A DNA stretch of 64,000 bases from Aeromonas encheleia (GCF_900637545.1 NZ_LR134376.1:2003001-2067000); one strand, 5' to 3'; positions 18,898-29,409 are shown, counted from the first letter of the stretch. A program made the numbers and translations. The notes: generated by a model from the sequence alone, not told the origin.

Positions 18898-20514
18898 TTA
18901 CTGCGCGGTGAGATAGAGGTCCTTCGAATAGACCAGATCCTGCGGGTTGTGGTAGGGATAGCCCTTGACGAAGGGCTTGAGCAGCCGTGACTTGACGTAG
19001 AAGTAGACGGGGGCAATGGGTGCCTCCTCGTCGATCAGTACCTCGGCCTGTTGATAGAGCCGGTTGCGTTCGGCCGGATCCTTGGAGTCGTGGGCCTTGG
19101 CCAGCAGGGCGTCGTACTGCTTGTTGGACCACTTGCCGCTGTTGGCGCTGCTGCTGGAGGTCATGATGTCGAGGAAGGTGGAGGCATCGTTGTAATCCCC
19201 GTTCCACGAGTAGCGGCTGACCCCGAAATCCCCCTCGTTGAGGGCCGACACCATGGTCTTCCACTCCATGTTGCTGAGCTCGGCCTTGACCCCCAGGTTG
19301 TGCTTCCACATGGAGGAGATGGCCAGCGCTATCTTCTTGTGCCCCTCGTTGGTGTTGTAGAGGATGTCCACATCCAGCGGATTCTGCGGGCCATAACCCG
19401 CCTCGGCCAGTAGTGCCTTGGCCTGGGTGAGTCGCGCCTCCTTGCTCATCTGCTCGCTGGGCGGACGCTTGAGCTCGAAACCATCCACGCTGGGAGGGGT
19501 CAGGCTGAAGGCCGAGATCTGGCCCTGGCCCAGGATCTTCCCGGTGATGGTGTCCCGGTCGATGGCCAGGGAGAGCGCCTTGCGCACCCTGACGTCGTCG
19601 AAGGGTTTGCGCTGGGTGTTGAACACATAGTAATAGGTGGCAAGCGAGGGGGCATTGATCAGCTCATCAGGGCTCTGGCTCTTGAGCTGCTGGTACTGCT
19701 CCAGCGGATAGGTGGTGTAGTGCAGCTCGCTCGAGCGATAGCGGTTGTAGGCCGCCGTCTCCGAGACGATCTCCAGGTAGATCACCTTGTTCAGCACCGT
19801 ATGAGCATTGTCCCAGTAGTGGGTATTGCGCTCGGCGATCAGGCGCTCGTTCGGGGTCCACTCCTTGAGTGCGAAGGCGCCGTTGGAGACGATGTTGCCC
19901 GGCTTGACCCACTCATGACCAAACTTCTCGATGACCGCCTTGGGCGCCGGGAAGGTGGTGTAGTGGGCTAGGGTCTTCAGGAAGAAGGGAACCGGGTTTT
20001 TCAGGGTGATCTGCAGGGTATGGGCATCGAGTGCCTTGATACCGAGCGCCTCCGGTGCCTGCTTGCCCTGGATGACGTCACCGGCGTTGACCACGCCGGT
20101 CAGCTCGATGAACCAGGCGTAGTTGGAGGCGTTCTTGGGGTTGGCCGCTCGCTGCCAGCCATAGACGTAATCGGCCGCGGTGACCGGCTCGCCGTTGGAC
20201 CACTTGGCCTCGGGTCTGAGCTTGAAGGTGTAGACTGTGCCGGTGCTGTCGAGCTCGTAACTGAGCGCGCCTGCGGCTCGCAGCTTGCCGTTGCTGTCCA
20301 GACTATAGAGTCCCTCGAACAGATCGTTGACGATGTCGCTGCCCGCGCTCTCTTCTGCCATCTGGGGATCGATGGAGGAGGGCTCGGTGCCGATGTTGCG
20401 CACGAAGGTTTGTTGGTCGCTGGGCAACAGCTTGGTGCCATCAGGCACCTGGGCCGCCAGGGCGGGGAGGGCGAGCAGGGTGGCAACCGTGCCGGCAATG
20501 AGAGTCCTTTTCAT
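18898..20514 (-). CDS. Periplasmic oligopeptide-binding protein, OppA/MppA type
   Basis: 538 residues. A Sec signal peptide MKRTLIAGTVATLLALPALA with AxA-type cleavage leads into an SBP family 5 domain. Family landmarks include GTEPSSIDPQMAEESAGSDI, SNGEPVTAADYVYGWQRAANP and the VRKALSLAIDRDTI region. It captures peptides for an ABC importer. No oppBCDF genes are adjacent, so it is an orphan receptor. It may feed a permease elsewhere, as E. coli MppA does with murein tripeptide, and distinguishing OppA from MppA needs phylogeny. Confidence 0.9.
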   Translation of the reverse strand: MKRTLIAGTVATLLALPALAAQVPDGTKLLPSDQQTFVRNIGTEPSSIDPQMAEESAGSDIVNDLFEGLYSLDSNGKLRAAGALSYELDSTGTVYTFKLRPEAKWSNGEPVTAADYVYGWQRAANPKNASNYAWFIELTGVVNAGDVIQGKQAPEALGIKALDAHTLQITLKNPVPFFLKTLAHYTTFPAPKAVIEKFGHEWVKPGNIVSNGAFALKEWTPNERLIAERNTHYWDNAHTVLNKVIYLEIVSETAAYNRYRSSELHYTTYPLEQYQQLKSQSPDELINAPSLATYYYVFNTQRKPFDDVRVRKALSLAIDRDTITGKILGQGQISAFSLTPPSVDGFELKRPPSEQMSKEARLTQAKALLAEAGYGPQNPLDVDILYNTNEGHKKIALAISSMWKHNLGVKAELSNMEWKTMVSALNEGDFGVSRYSWNGDYNDASTFLDIMTSSSSANSGKWSNKQYDALLAKAHDSKDPAERNRLYQQAEVLIDEEAPIAPVYFYVKSRLLKPFVKGYPYHNPQDLVYSKDLYLTAQ

Positions 20515-20836
20515 TGAATATCCTTATGTTTTTTTGCTTCCAAAGCCAAACCAATATGCTGTATTGGCGACGAGATCTCAAGGGGGGCTCAGGCCGCTTT
20601 TCAGGCATTGGACCGGATGGGGGCCGGGTATGGGAGAGGGGCGAAGATGAATAATTGTCACGAATTAACATGAAGAAAGAGGCCGATTGAAACCTGTTTT
20701 TCAGCGTTCCATCGCGTTTTTACGGGGCAAACTGGTGATTTATACGCCGGCTTAATTCGCTGCAAAAACAAAAAACAGGCGTTACATTAGGTTACAAAAT
20801 AACGCAGCCGAGGATCGGCACTTTTTTTGCCGATGC

Positions 20837-20852
20837 TTGCAAACGTTTTCAA
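20837..20852. promoter_or_regulatory. LacI/GalR-family operator-like palindrome before fbp
   Basis: TTGCAAACGTTTTCAA contains GCAAACGTTTTC, close to the PurR/Cra operator core with its central CG. It lies 33 bp before the fbp start codon. Cra activates gluconeogenic genes in enterics, but this copy is so near the start codon that repression by a LacI-type regulator is equally possible. A hairpin ATCGGCA/TGCCGAT with a T-rich loop (20814-20834) precedes it. The rest of 20515-20820 is AT-rich promoter-like DNA without a gene. Confidence 0.4.
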
Positions 20853-20884
20853 AGGCCAACGGAAACGCTCCTAAAGGAACAAGA

Positions 20885-21919
20885 ATGCGAAACATGATCA
20901 CCATGGGCGAGTTCATCGTCAAAAAGCAGGCGGACTACCCTACCGCGACCGGTGAGCTGACCTCACTGCTCAGCTCCATTCGTCTGGCTGCCAAGGTGGT
21001 GAACCGGGAGATCAACAAGGCGGGGCTGGCGGACATCATCGGCTCCATGGGGGCCGAAAACGTGCAGGGCGAGGTGCAGCAGAAGCTGGACGTCTATGCC
21101 AACGAGCGCTTCAAGGCGGCGCTGGAGGCCCGCGGCGAGGTGTGCGGCATGGCGTCCGAGGAGGAGGAGGACTTCGTCTCCTTCGATTCCGAGCTCTCCC
21201 GTCACTCCAAATACATTGTGCTGATCGATCCCCTCGACGGCTCCTCCAACATCGACGTCAACGTCTCGGTCGGTACCATCTTCTCCATCTACCGCCGGGT
21301 CAGCAAGCCGGGCGCCGGCGTGACCCTGGAAGACTTCCTGCAGCCGGGCAACCGCCAGGTCGCCGCCGGTTACGTGGTGTACGGCTCCTCCACCATGCTG
21401 GTCTACACCACCGGCTTCGGGGTCAACGGCTTCACCTACGATCCCTCCATCGGCTGTTTCTGCCTCTCTCACGAGAACATCCGCATCCCCGAGGAAGGCA
21501 AGATCTACTCCATCAACGAGGGCAACTACATCAAGTTCCCGGACGGGGTGAAGAAGTACCTGAAGTATTGCCAGGAGCGGGACGAGGCGACCCACAGGCC
21601 CTACACCTCCCGCTACATCGGCTCCCTGGTGTCGGATTTCCACCGCAACCTGCTCAAGGGCGGCATCTACATCTATCCGTCTGGCACCAACTCTCCGAAC
21701 GGCAAGCTGCGCCTGCTCTACGAGTGCAACCCCATGGCCTTTTTGGTGGAACAGGCCGGTGGCAAGGCCTCCGATGGCTTTGGCCGCATCATGGATGTCC
21801 AGCCCGTCGCGCTGCACCAGCGCACCCCCTACTTCGTCGGCTCCACCAAGATGGTGGAGCGGGCCGAGGCCTTCATGCGGGAGTTCTCCGCCCACGAGGA
21901 TCCGGCCAGCCAGGGTTGA
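20885..21919 (+). CDS. fbp: Fructose-1,6-bisphosphatase, class I
   Basis: 344 residues from the ATG preceded by AAAGGA; a longer frame beginning TTG at 20837 overlaps the operator and lacks a ribosome site. The metal-binding motif DPLDGSSN is at residues 115-122, with the upstream acidic pair EEEEDF and the C-terminal [20 protein letters not shown] segment that binds substrate. It hydrolyses fructose-1,6-bisphosphate in gluconeogenesis. E. coli Fbp is 332 residues; the extra length is at the N terminus and tail. Confidence 0.97.
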   Translation: MRNMITMGEFIVKKQADYPTATGELTSLLSSIRLAAKVVNREINKAGLADIIGSMGAENVQGEVQQKLDVYANERFKAALEARGEVCGMASEEEEDFVSFDSELSRHSKYIVLIDPLDGSSNIDVNVSVGTIFSIYRRVSKPGAGVTLEDFLQPGNRQVAAGYVVYGSSTMLVYTTGFGVNGFTYDPSIGCFCLSHENIRIPEEGKIYSINEGNYIKFPDGVKKYLKYCQERDEATHRPYTSRYIGSLVSDFHRNLLKGGIYIYPSGTNSPNGKLRLLYECNPMAFLVEQAGGKASDGFGRIMDVQPVALHQRTPYFVGSTKMVERAEAFMREFSAHEDPASQG

Positions 21920-21940
21920 TGCCTGCGCCAGCCGCATAAA

Positions 21941-21967
21941 AAACGGGAGCCGATATGGCTCCCGTTT
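21941..21967. terminator. Bidirectional terminator between fbp and mfd
   Basis: AAACGGGAGCC / GGCTCCCGTTT stem, flanked by A and T runs. Confidence 0.9.
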
Positions 21968-21986
21968 TGTTGTGTGCTCACCGTGA

Positions 21987-24900
21987 TCAGAGGCTGTGGT
22001 TGGCGAGATCCGTCAGCAGGCTGTCGACCAGCTTCAGGCGCATGGCCCTGTCCTGATTCGGCACCTGGAAGCGCAAGCGGGTCGGCCCGTCCATCTTGTA
22101 GATGCGCGGCTGCTCGGAGAGCAGCTTGACCAGATAGCCGGGGTTGACCCTGGTGTCCTGGTTGAAGTCGAGATAACCGCCGCGCTCGCTCATCTCCACC
22201 CGGCGGATGCCGAGCGCCGTGGCACGCTGGCGGAAGGCCGCAATTTCCATGAGCGTCTTGGTCGGCTCCGGCAGCAGGCCGAAGCGGTCGATCAGCTCCA
22301 CCTTCAGCTCGCGCAGCTCCTGCTCGTCGGCGGCGCTGGCGATGCGCTTGTACATGGAGAGCCGCATGTTGACGTCCGGGATGTAGTCGTCCGGCAGCAG
22401 GGCCGGCAGGCGCAGCTCCACCTCGGTGTGCTGGCTCATCAGCTGCTCAAGGGACGGCTCCTTGCCGTTCTTGAGCGCCTCCACCGCCTGCTCCAGCAGC
22501 TCCATGTAGAGGGTGAAGCCAATCGACTCGATCTGGCCGCTCTGATCGTCGCCGAGCAGCTCGCCCGCGCCGCGGATCTCCAGATCGTGGGTGGCCAGCG
22601 CGAAGCCGGCACCGAGATCCTCGAGGGAGGCGATGGCCTCCAGCCGCTTGATGGCGTCCTTGGTCATCAGCTTGGGATGGGGGGTGAGCAGATAGGCATA
22701 GGCCTGGTGATGGGAGCGGCCGACCCGGCCCCGCAGCTGGTGCAGCTGGGCCAGCCCCAGATGATCGGCGCGGTCCATGATGATGGTGTTGGCGCTCGGC
22801 ACGTCGATGCCGGTCTCTATGATGGTGGTGCAGACCAGCAGGTTGAAGCGCTGGTGATAGAAGTCCGACATGATGCGCTCAAGATCGCGCTCGCGCATCT
22901 GGCCGTGGGCGATGCCGATGCGCGCCTCCGGCACCAGCTCGGCGAGATCGCCGGCGCACTTCTCGATGCTCTCCACGTCGTTGTGCAGGTAGTAGACCTG
23001 ACCGCCGCGTTTGAGTTCCCGCAGCACCGCCTCGCGGGTGACCGCCGGCTCCTGCTGGCGCACGAAGGTCTTGATGGCGAGCCGCTTGGCCGGCGGGGTG
23101 GCAATGATGGAGAGATCCCGCATGCCGGACATGGCCATGTTGAGGGTGCGCGGTATGGGGGTCGCGGTGAGGGTGAGGATGTCCACGTCGGCCCGCAGCG
23201 CCTTGATCTTCTCCTTCTGGCGCACCCCGAATCTGTGCTCCTCATCGACGACCAGCAGCCCCAGATCCTTGAAGGTGAGCTCGGAGCCCAGCAGCTTGTG
23301 GGTGCCGATGATGATGTCCACCTTGCCCTCGCGCAGCTCTTTGAGCACGGCGGTCTGCTCCTTGGCGGAGCGGAAGCGGCTCAGCACCTCCACCCGCACC
23401 GGCCAGTTGGCGAAGCGATCGCGGAAGTTGTCGTAGTGCTGCTGGGCCAGCAGGGTGGTGGGCACCAGCACCGCCACCTGCTTGCCGCCGTGCACCGCCA
23501 CGAAGGCGGCGCGCATCGCCACTTCGGTCTTGCCAAAGCCCACATCGCCGCACACCAGTCTGTCCATGCTCTTGGCCTGACACATGTCCCCCAGCACCGC
23601 ATTGATGGCGTTGAGCTGATCCTCGGTCTCCTCGAACGGGAAGCCGGCGGCAAACTGACGGTAGGCCTCCTTGTCGTGCTTGAAGGCAAAGCCCTTGCGG
23701 GCGGCGCGCAGGGCGTAGACGTCCAGCAGCTCGGCCGCCACGTCGCGGATCTTCTCCGCCGCCTTGCGCCTGGCCTTGGTCCAGGCCTCGCCGCCGAGTT
23801 TGTGGCTGGGCGGATTGTCCGACCCGGTATAGCGGCTGATCAGGTGCAAGTTGGTGACCGGCACGAACAGCTTGTCGCCGCCGGCGTATTCCAGGGTCAG
23901 GAACTCGGTGGGCAGGCCACCGGCATCCAGGGTCTCGAGCCCGAGATAGCGACCGACCCCGTGATCGAGATGCACCACCGGCTGGCCCTGGGTCAGCTCG
24001 CCCAGGTTGCGGATCACCGCATCCGAGCTCAGGTTCTTGCTCTTCTCCCGCTGCCGCTTGCTGCGGATCTTGCCACCAAGCAGCTCGGTCTCGGTGATGA
24101 GCGCCAGCTCATCCTGACCGGGCTCGCGCAGCAGGAAGCCCCGCTCCAGCGGGCTGACCAGCAGGCCGTGGCGCGCCTTGCTCCCTATGAAGGCATCGAG
24201 GGAGACGAACTCCTTGGGCTGCAGTTGGATGCGCGCCAGCAGATCGCCGAGCACCTCGCGCCGCCCCTCGGACTCCACCGCAAACAGGGTGCGGCCCTTG
24301 AACTGGTCGAGGAACTGGCCCAGCGCCAGCAGGGGCTGCTCCTTGCTGTGATCCAGCTGCAGGTCGGGCAGGGGAGCCAGGGGCAGATCCCAGTGACCGG
24401 CGCCGCCGTCGGTGGCGGCCTCCTGCAGCCGCACGGCGCCATACTGGCCGAGGGCGGCAAACAGCTGCTCCACCGGCAGATAGATCTGTTGGGGCGGCAG
24501 CAGTGGGCGGGTGTTGTCCCAACGCCTGTCTTCGTAGCGCTGGCCTATATCGTTCCAGAACCGCTGGGCGGCGGGATAGATCTCCCCCACTGTGAGCAGC
24601 AGGGTGTTGTCCGGCAGGTAATCAAACAGACTGGCGGTCTGCGCGAAGAAGAGCGGCAGATAGTATTCGATGCCGGCGGGCCAGCGCCCCTTGCTCACCT
24701 CCTGGTAGACAGATCCCTCGGCGCGCGACAGCTCGAACTGCTCGCGGAACTGGCCCCGGAACAGCTCGATGGCCCCTTCGTCGGTGGGAAATTCCCGGGC
24801 GGGCAGCAGGCTGACGCTCTTGACCGGCTCGCTGGAGCGCTGGGTCTCGGGATCGAAGGGGCGGATGGAGTCCACCTCGTCGTCGAAGAAGTCGATGCGA

Positions 24901-25436
24901 TAGGGGCTGTTGCTGCCCATGGGGAAGAGATCGAGCAGGGAACCGCGGGCGGCGAATTCGCCGTGCTCCAGCACCTGATCCACCGCCACGTAACCCGCCT
25001 CGGCGAGGCGACCCCGCAGCTGTTGCAGGTTGAGGCGCTGACCGGCCTTCACCAGCAGGCTGTACTTGTCGAGATAGACTTGGGGCGCGCAGCGCAGCAT
25101 CAGGGTGGAGATGGGCACGATCAGCACGCCGCTGTTCATCTGCGGCAGCTTGTAGAGGGTCTCGAGCCGCTGGGAGATGATGTCCTGATGGGGGGAGAAG
25201 GTGTCGTAGGGCAGGGTCTCCCAATCCGGGAACATCAGCACGGGATCGTCCAGCAGGAACTGCAGTTCCTGTTCGAGGCGCAGGGCACTCGGGGTATCGG
25301 CGGTCACCAGCAGGACGGGGCGATTCGCCTCCTGGGTGAGGCGGGCGGCAACCAGTGCCAGGCTGCTGCCGACCAGCTGGCCCAGGGTTATTTTCTGGCC
25401 CGCTTTGGCGGGCAAGGCGGGGAGTTTCATTGGCAT
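21987..25436 (-). CDS. mfd: Transcription-repair coupling factor
   Basis: 1149 residues (E. coli 1148). It has a UvrB-homology N terminus, then the CarD-like RNA-polymerase-interacting domain (VVHLDHGVGRYLG, LTLEYAGGDKLFVP). The RecG-like translocase motor follows, with Walker A CGDVGFGKTEVAMRA and DEEHRFG box, and a C-terminal TRCF domain. It displaces RNA polymerase stalled at lesions and recruits UvrA. The neighbour on the divergent side is a PilZ-like gene, an arrangement also known in Vibrio. Confidence 0.98.
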   Translation of the reverse strand: MPMKLPALPAKAGQKITLGQLVGSSLALVAARLTQEANRPVLLVTADTPSALRLEQELQFLLDDPVLMFPDWETLPYDTFSPHQDIISQRLETLYKLPQMNSGVLIVPISTLMLRCAPQVYLDKYSLLVKAGQRLNLQQLRGRLAEAGYVAVDQVLEHGEFAARGSLLDLFPMGSNSPYRIDFFDDEVDSIRPFDPETQRSSEPVKSVSLLPAREFPTDEGAIELFRGQFREQFELSRAEGSVYQEVSKGRWPAGIEYYLPLFFAQTASLFDYLPDNTLLLTVGEIYPAAQRFWNDIGQRYEDRRWDNTRPLLPPQQIYLPVEQLFAALGQYGAVRLQEAATDGGAGHWDLPLAPLPDLQLDHSKEQPLLALGQFLDQFKGRTLFAVESEGRREVLGDLLARIQLQPKEFVSLDAFIGSKARHGLLVSPLERGFLLREPGQDELALITETELLGGKIRSKRQREKSKNLSSDAVIRNLGELTQGQPVVHLDHGVGRYLGLETLDAGGLPTEFLTLEYAGGDKLFVPVTNLHLISRYTGSDNPPSHKLGGEAWTKARRKAAEKIRDVAAELLDVYALRAARKGFAFKHDKEAYRQFAAGFPFEETEDQLNAINAVLGDMCQAKSMDRLVCGDVGFGKTEVAMRAAFVAVHGGKQVAVLVPTTLLAQQHYDNFRDRFANWPVRVEVLSRFRSAKEQTAVLKELREGKVDIIIGTHKLLGSELTFKDLGLLVVDEEHRFGVRQKEKIKALRADVDILTLTATPIPRTLNMAMSGMRDLSIIATPPAKRLAIKTFVRQQEPAVTREAVLRELKRGGQVYYLHNDVESIEKCAGDLAELVPEARIGIAHGQMRERDLERIMSDFYHQRFNLLVCTTIIETGIDVPSANTIIMDRADHLGLAQLHQLRGRVGRSHHQAYAYLLTPHPKLMTKDAIKRLEAIASLEDLGAGFALATHDLEIRGAGELLGDDQSGQIESIGFTLYMELLEQAVEALKNGKEPSLEQLMSQHTEVELRLPALLPDDYIPDVNMRLSMYKRIASAADEQELRELKVELIDRFGLLPEPTKTLMEIAAFRQRATALGIRRVEMSERGGYLDFNQDTRVNPGYLVKLLSEQPRIYKMDGPTRLRFQVPNQDRAMRLKLVDSLLTDLANHSL

Positions 25437-25470
25437 CGTTCGATTCTTTTAACGTTGACGTTGGCTGTGG

Positions 25471-26046
25471 TTAGCGCTGACGCTCTTGGGCACGCAGTTT
25501 TAGCTGTTTCGATTGCACATGCAGGCTGGCGCGCACCAGCAGTTCCCGGTCATCCTCGCGGATCCGCACATAGTCGAGCACCACGTGCACGCCATGTTCG
25601 CTCGGCTCCAGGTGTTTGACCTCGGCATAGCAGTAGACGGCGGAGGCTTCCTCGCGAAGGAAGATCTTGAGGCGCACCAGCTGATGGACCCTCGGCGCCT
25701 CCCCATGCCCCTGACGTGGATGCAGGTAGGTGAGCTGACCGGCGCCAAAGCGCAGGGTGTGGAAGCGATGCTCGGGGTGATCCTGCACCGCCAGCACATA
25801 GCCCATGATCATGTCGATCTTGCGCGACTGCTGGTTGATGATCTCCACCAGATCGTGCATCGACTCGTTCTGGTTGCGCAGCAGGCGGCTGCTCATCATG
25901 TCGATGGAGGTGATGGAGGAGGCGATGCGAAAGGGTTCGGGCAGCTCGGCGTCCAGTGCCTCCAGCGTCGGCAGGTGAAAGTCGGCCGGCATGGGGATCA
26001 CATTGACCGGCGTGGCATGGGTGACGCTGAAGAACTGTTCCTGCAT
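25471..26046 (-). CDS. PilZ-like domain protein
   Basis: 191 residues, same direction as mfd and only 34 bp upstream of it, divergent from lolC. The second half (RLKIFLREEASAVYCYAEVKH onwards) has the alternating beta pattern of a PilZ barrel. The helical front contains SRKIDMIMGYVL. The canonical cyclic-di-GMP motifs RxxxR and D/NxSxxG are not seen, so nucleotide binding is doubtful. Position next to mfd and lolC matches the Vibrio cholerae PilZ protein I know as PlzB. The assignment rests on context and fold pattern. Confidence 0.6.
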   Translation of the reverse strand: MQEQFFSVTHATPVNVIPMPADFHLPTLEALDAELPEPFRIASSITSIDMMSSRLLRNQNESMHDLVEIINQQSRKIDMIMGYVLAVQDHPEHRFHTLRFGAGQLTYLHPRQGHGEAPRVHQLVRLKIFLREEASAVYCYAEVKHLEPSEHGVHVVLDYVRIREDDRELLVRASLHVQSKQLKLRAQERQR

Positions 26047-26122
26047 GGAGGCTATCCCTTGTTGTCATAGTCTATTTGCCTTTATTATCCGGTATCTTAT
26101 TTCGTTGGCAACGTACATATCC

Positions 26123-27358
26123 TTGAAGACTGGACTTTTTCAGCCACTGTCGCTGGCCATCGGCCTGCGTTATGCAGGCTCACGACGCAGTAACCGCTTC
26201 GTTTCATTCATCTCCCTCTTCTCCACCTTCGGCATCGCCATCGGGGTCGCGGCCCTGATGGTGGTCATCTCTGTGATGAACGGTTTCGAGGGGCAGCTCA
26301 AGGGCCGCATCCTCGGGGTGATCCCCCATGTGGTGGTGACCAATACCGCCGGCCGGATGGAGGTGGCGCCCCCTGGCCTGCCCGATCTGGCCGGGCTGCC
26401 CCACGTGGTCGCCCATGCCCCCATGCTCGACAGCGAAGGCATGTTGCAGAGCCCGGGCCAGCTCACCGGCGTCAGCGTGCAGGGCATAGATCCGGCGCAG
26501 TGGCCCAAGGATGACATCCTGCACGCCCAGATGCTGGGCGGGCGGCTGGACAGCCTGCAGCGCGGTGAATACCACATAGTGCTGGGGCAGGGGGTGGCCA
26601 ACCGCCTCAAGGTGTCCATCGGCGACCAGGTGCGTCTCATCCTGACCGAGGGCACCCGCTTCACGCCTTTTGGTCGGGTACCGACCCAGCGGCTGTTCAC
26701 CGTCTCCGGCATCTTCGGGGTCGGCGCCGACGTGGACAGCCAGGTGGCGCTGATCGCGCTCGGCGACGCCCAGCGCATGCTGCGCCTGCCCGAAGGCACA
26801 GTCGGCGGCATTCGCCTCTGGCTGGATGATCCCTTCGCCGCCGATCAGGTGATCAAGACCCCCTTGCCCGACGGGCTGGAGTGGCAGGATTGGCGCCGCG
26901 AGCGCGGCGAGCTGTTCCAGGCGGTGGCCATGGAGAAACGCATGATGGGGCTGATGCTGGTGCTGATCATCGCGGTCGCCACCTTCAATATCCTCTCCGC
27001 CCTGGTGATGGTGGTCACCGACAAGGAAGGGGAGGTCGCCATCCTGCGGACCATGGGCATGAGCGAGTCCGGTATCGTCAAGATCTTCATGGTGCTGGGG
27101 GCGTCGAGTGGCGTCATAGGCGCGCTGTTTGGTGGTTTGGCGGGACTTGGCCTCTCCCTGGGGCTCAACCCCCTACTCGATGCGGTGGGGCTCAACCTCT
27201 ATATGGCCGCCGGCGGCTCTGGCCTGCCGGTGATCGTCGAGCCCGCCCAGGTCGTCACCATCTTGCTGGGCGCCGTGCTGCTCAGCTTCAGCGCCACCCT
27301 CTACCCTGCGGCCCGTGCGGCCCGGGTGAAACCGGCCGAGGCGCTGCGTTATGAATAA
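26123..27358 (+). CDS. lolC: Lipoprotein-releasing ABC permease LolC
   Basis: 411 residues from a TTG start, chosen because the family begins (M)[12 protein letters not shown] and no ATG lies close by; a longer start at ATG 26045 is possible but would overlap the divergent gene's start region. One N-terminal membrane helix ([20 protein letters not shown]), a periplasmic domain and three C-terminal helices with [15 protein letters not shown], the MacB/FtsX-type coupling helix. With LolD and LolE it extracts lipoproteins from the inner membrane to LolA. Confidence 0.93.
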   Translation: MKTGLFQPLSLAIGLRYAGSRRSNRFVSFISLFSTFGIAIGVAALMVVISVMNGFEGQLKGRILGVIPHVVVTNTAGRMEVAPPGLPDLAGLPHVVAHAPMLDSEGMLQSPGQLTGVSVQGIDPAQWPKDDILHAQMLGGRLDSLQRGEYHIVLGQGVANRLKVSIGDQVRLILTEGTRFTPFGRVPTQRLFTVSGIFGVGADVDSQVALIALGDAQRMLRLPEGTVGGIRLWLDDPFAADQVIKTPLPDGLEWQDWRRERGELFQAVAMEKRMMGLMLVLIIAVATFNILSALVMVVTDKEGEVAILRTMGMSESGIVKIFMVLGASSGVIGALFGGLAGLGLSLGLNPLLDAVGLNLYMAAGGSGLPVIVEPAQVVTILLGAVLLSFSATLYPAARAARVKPAEALRYE

Positions 27359-27398
27359 TTCATCTTCTCTTATATTGCATCCCAGTGGAGCCCCTCTT

Positions 27399-28112
27399 AT
27401 GAATGAGTCCTTATCACGTAACGCTCAGCCGCGTGAACCTCTGCTGCGTTGCGAGGCACTGAATCATGTCTACAAAGAGGGCCATCTCGAGACTCAGGTG
27501 CTCAAGGGGATAGATCTCAGCGTGGCCCCCGGCGAGATGCTGGCGGTGGTGGGCAGCTCGGGTTCGGGCAAGACCACCCTGCTGCACCTGATGGGGGCGC
27601 TAGACAACCCTTCCAGCGGCACCGTGCTGTTCAAGGGGCAGGATATCCATCACTGGGACAGCCGTACCCAGGCCAGGTTCCGCAACCAGGAGCTGGGCTT
27701 CGTCTATCAGTTCCACCATCTGCTGGCCGAGTTCACCGCGCTGGAGAACACCGCCATGCCGCTGCTGATCGCCGGCGAATCGGTGGCGAGCGCCACCGAC
27801 AAGGCGACCCGGATGCTGGGGCGGGTGGGGCTCTCCCATCGCCTGCACCACAGACCGTCCGAGCTCTCCGGTGGCGAACGCCAGCGGGTGGCCATCGCCC
27901 GCGCCCTGGTCAACGAGCCGAGTCTGGTGCTGGCGGACGAGCCGACCGGCAACCTGGATCACGCCAGTGCCACCGCCGTCTACGAACTGCTGTGCGAGTT
28001 GAACCGGGAGCTGGGCACCGCCTTCGTGGTGGTGACCCATGACTTGAGCCTCGCCGCCAAGCTGCATCGCCGGGTGACCCTGGTGAGCGGCATCATGGCG
28101 GAGGTCGCCTGA
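27399..28112 (+). CDS. lolD: Lipoprotein-releasing ABC ATPase LolD
   Basis: 237 residues from the ATG with GTGGAG 8 bp upstream; an earlier ATG at 27351 would overlap lolC. Walker [16 protein letters not shown], the Q-loop segment FVYQFHHLL typical of LolD, signature [15 protein letters not shown] and Walker [13 protein letters not shown] are all present. Its stop overlaps the lolE start (TGATG-type), so the three lol genes are translationally linked. Confidence 0.96.
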   Translation: MNESLSRNAQPREPLLRCEALNHVYKEGHLETQVLKGIDLSVAPGEMLAVVGSSGSGKTTLLHLMGALDNPSSGTVLFKGQDIHHWDSRTQARFRNQELGFVYQFHHLLAEFTALENTAMPLLIAGESVASATDKATRMLGRVGLSHRLHHRPSELSGGERQRVAIARALVNEPSLVLADEPTGNLDHASATAVYELLCELNRELGTAFVVVTHDLSLAAKLHRRVTLVSGIMAEVA

Positions 28113-29353
28113 TGTTCAAACCGCTGCCCCTCTTTCTGGGCCTGCGTTACAGCCGCTCCCGCCGTCGTAACGGTTTTATCGCCTTTATCTCGGCCTCCTC
28201 CCTCATCGGCATTGCGCTGGGGGTGATGGCCCTCATCCTCGGTCTTTCCGCCATGAACGGGTTCGAGCGCGAGCTCAAGAACCGGGTGCTCTCGGTGGTA
28301 CCGCATGGCGAGCTGATCGGCATGGAGGCGCCGCTGCCCGACTGGCCCAGGCTGCGGGATTACCTGCTGGCCCAGCCCGGGATCGAGGCCGCCGCCCCCG
28401 TCATCCGGCTCGATGGCCTGCTGGAGCACGGCTCCGCCCTCAAGGGGGTGCAGGTGCGCGCCGTGTTGCCCGAGCTCGAGGCCAACCTGTCCGATGCGGG
28501 CAAGTACATGACGGGGCGCGGCCTGCGCGAGCTGCAGGCCGGTGGCAACGGGGTCATCCTCGGCAAGACCATCGCCGACAAGCTGGGGGTCGGCATAGGT
28601 GACACCGTCGCCTTGCTGCTGCCGCAGGGGGGAGATGCCGCCGGCATCAAGAACCCGAAGCGGGAGGCGCTCAAGGTGGTGGGGCTGCTGGAGATAGGCG
28701 GCCAACTCGACGGGCTGCTCGGCTTTATGCACCTCGCCGACGCCCAGGCCATCACCGGCATGGGCAGCGCGGTGGAGGGCTTCAGCCTCAAGGTGAATGA
28801 CGTGCTCAAGGCGCAGTCCATCACGGTGGCGGCCGCCCAGAAATTTCCGCATTACGTCTACATCAGCAGCTGGATGAGCCGCCAGGGCTACCTCTATCAG
28901 GACATCCAGATGGTGCGCACCGTGATGTACGTGGTGATGCTGATGGTGGTGGCGGTGGCCTGCTTCAACATCGTCTCCACCCTGGTGATGGCGGTGAACG
29001 AGAAGCGCAGCGAGATCGCCATCCTCAAGACCATGGGGGCGAGCCCGGGCCAGATCCGGCTCACCTTCGTCATCCAGGGCATGGTGAACGGGGTGGCGGG
29101 CGCCCTGCTCGGGGCCCTGCTCGGTGGCCTGCTCTCCAGCAAGCTGACCCAGATCCTGAGCTTCATCGAGGGGGTGATCGGCCATCGCTTCCTCAATCCG
29201 GACATCTACTTCATCGACTTCCTGCCGACCGAGCTGCACCTGCAGGATCTGGTGATAGTCACCAGTGCCGCCATCCTGATGAGTCTGCTGGCGACCCTCT
29301 ATCCCGCCTGGCGGGCGAGTGGCCTGGTGCCGTCCCGCGAGCTGGGACACTGA
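28112..29353 (+). CDS. lolE: Lipoprotein-releasing ABC permease LolE
   Basis: 413 residues, homologous to LolC in the same operon ([21 protein letters not shown] opening, split here only by residue order). One N-terminal helix, a periplasmic domain, and three C-terminal helices with EKRSEIAILKTMGASPGQI. LolE is the subunit that receives the lipoprotein in E. coli. A terminator follows. Confidence 0.95.
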   Translation: MFKPLPLFLGLRYSRSRRRNGFIAFISASSLIGIALGVMALILGLSAMNGFERELKNRVLSVVPHGELIGMEAPLPDWPRLRDYLLAQPGIEAAAPVIRLDGLLEHGSALKGVQVRAVLPELEANLSDAGKYMTGRGLRELQAGGNGVILGKTIADKLGVGIGDTVALLLPQGGDAAGIKNPKREALKVVGLLEIGGQLDGLLGFMHLADAQAITGMGSAVEGFSLKVNDVLKAQSITVAAAQKFPHYVYISSWMSRQGYLYQDIQMVRTVMYVVMLMVVAVACFNIVSTLVMAVNEKRSEIAILKTMGASPGQIRLTFVIQGMVNGVAGALLGALLGGLLSSKLTQILSFIEGVIGHRFLNPDIYFIDFLPTELHLQDLVIVTSAAILMSLLATLYPAWRASGLVPSRELGH

Positions 29354-29380
29354 TCGACGCCGGATGTGAAGACAAAGAAG

Positions 29381-29409
29381 AAGGGCCCGTTACGGGCCCT
29401 TCGCTTTTT
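29381..29409 (+). terminator. Terminator of lolCDE
   Basis: AAGGGCCCG-TTA-CGGGCCCTT hairpin, then CGCTTTTT. Confidence 0.88.

Noticed and set aside
21996-25619. Open frame of 1207 codons opposite mfd
   Set aside because: Mirror frame of a fully recognisable mfd. No ribosome site and no domain seen.
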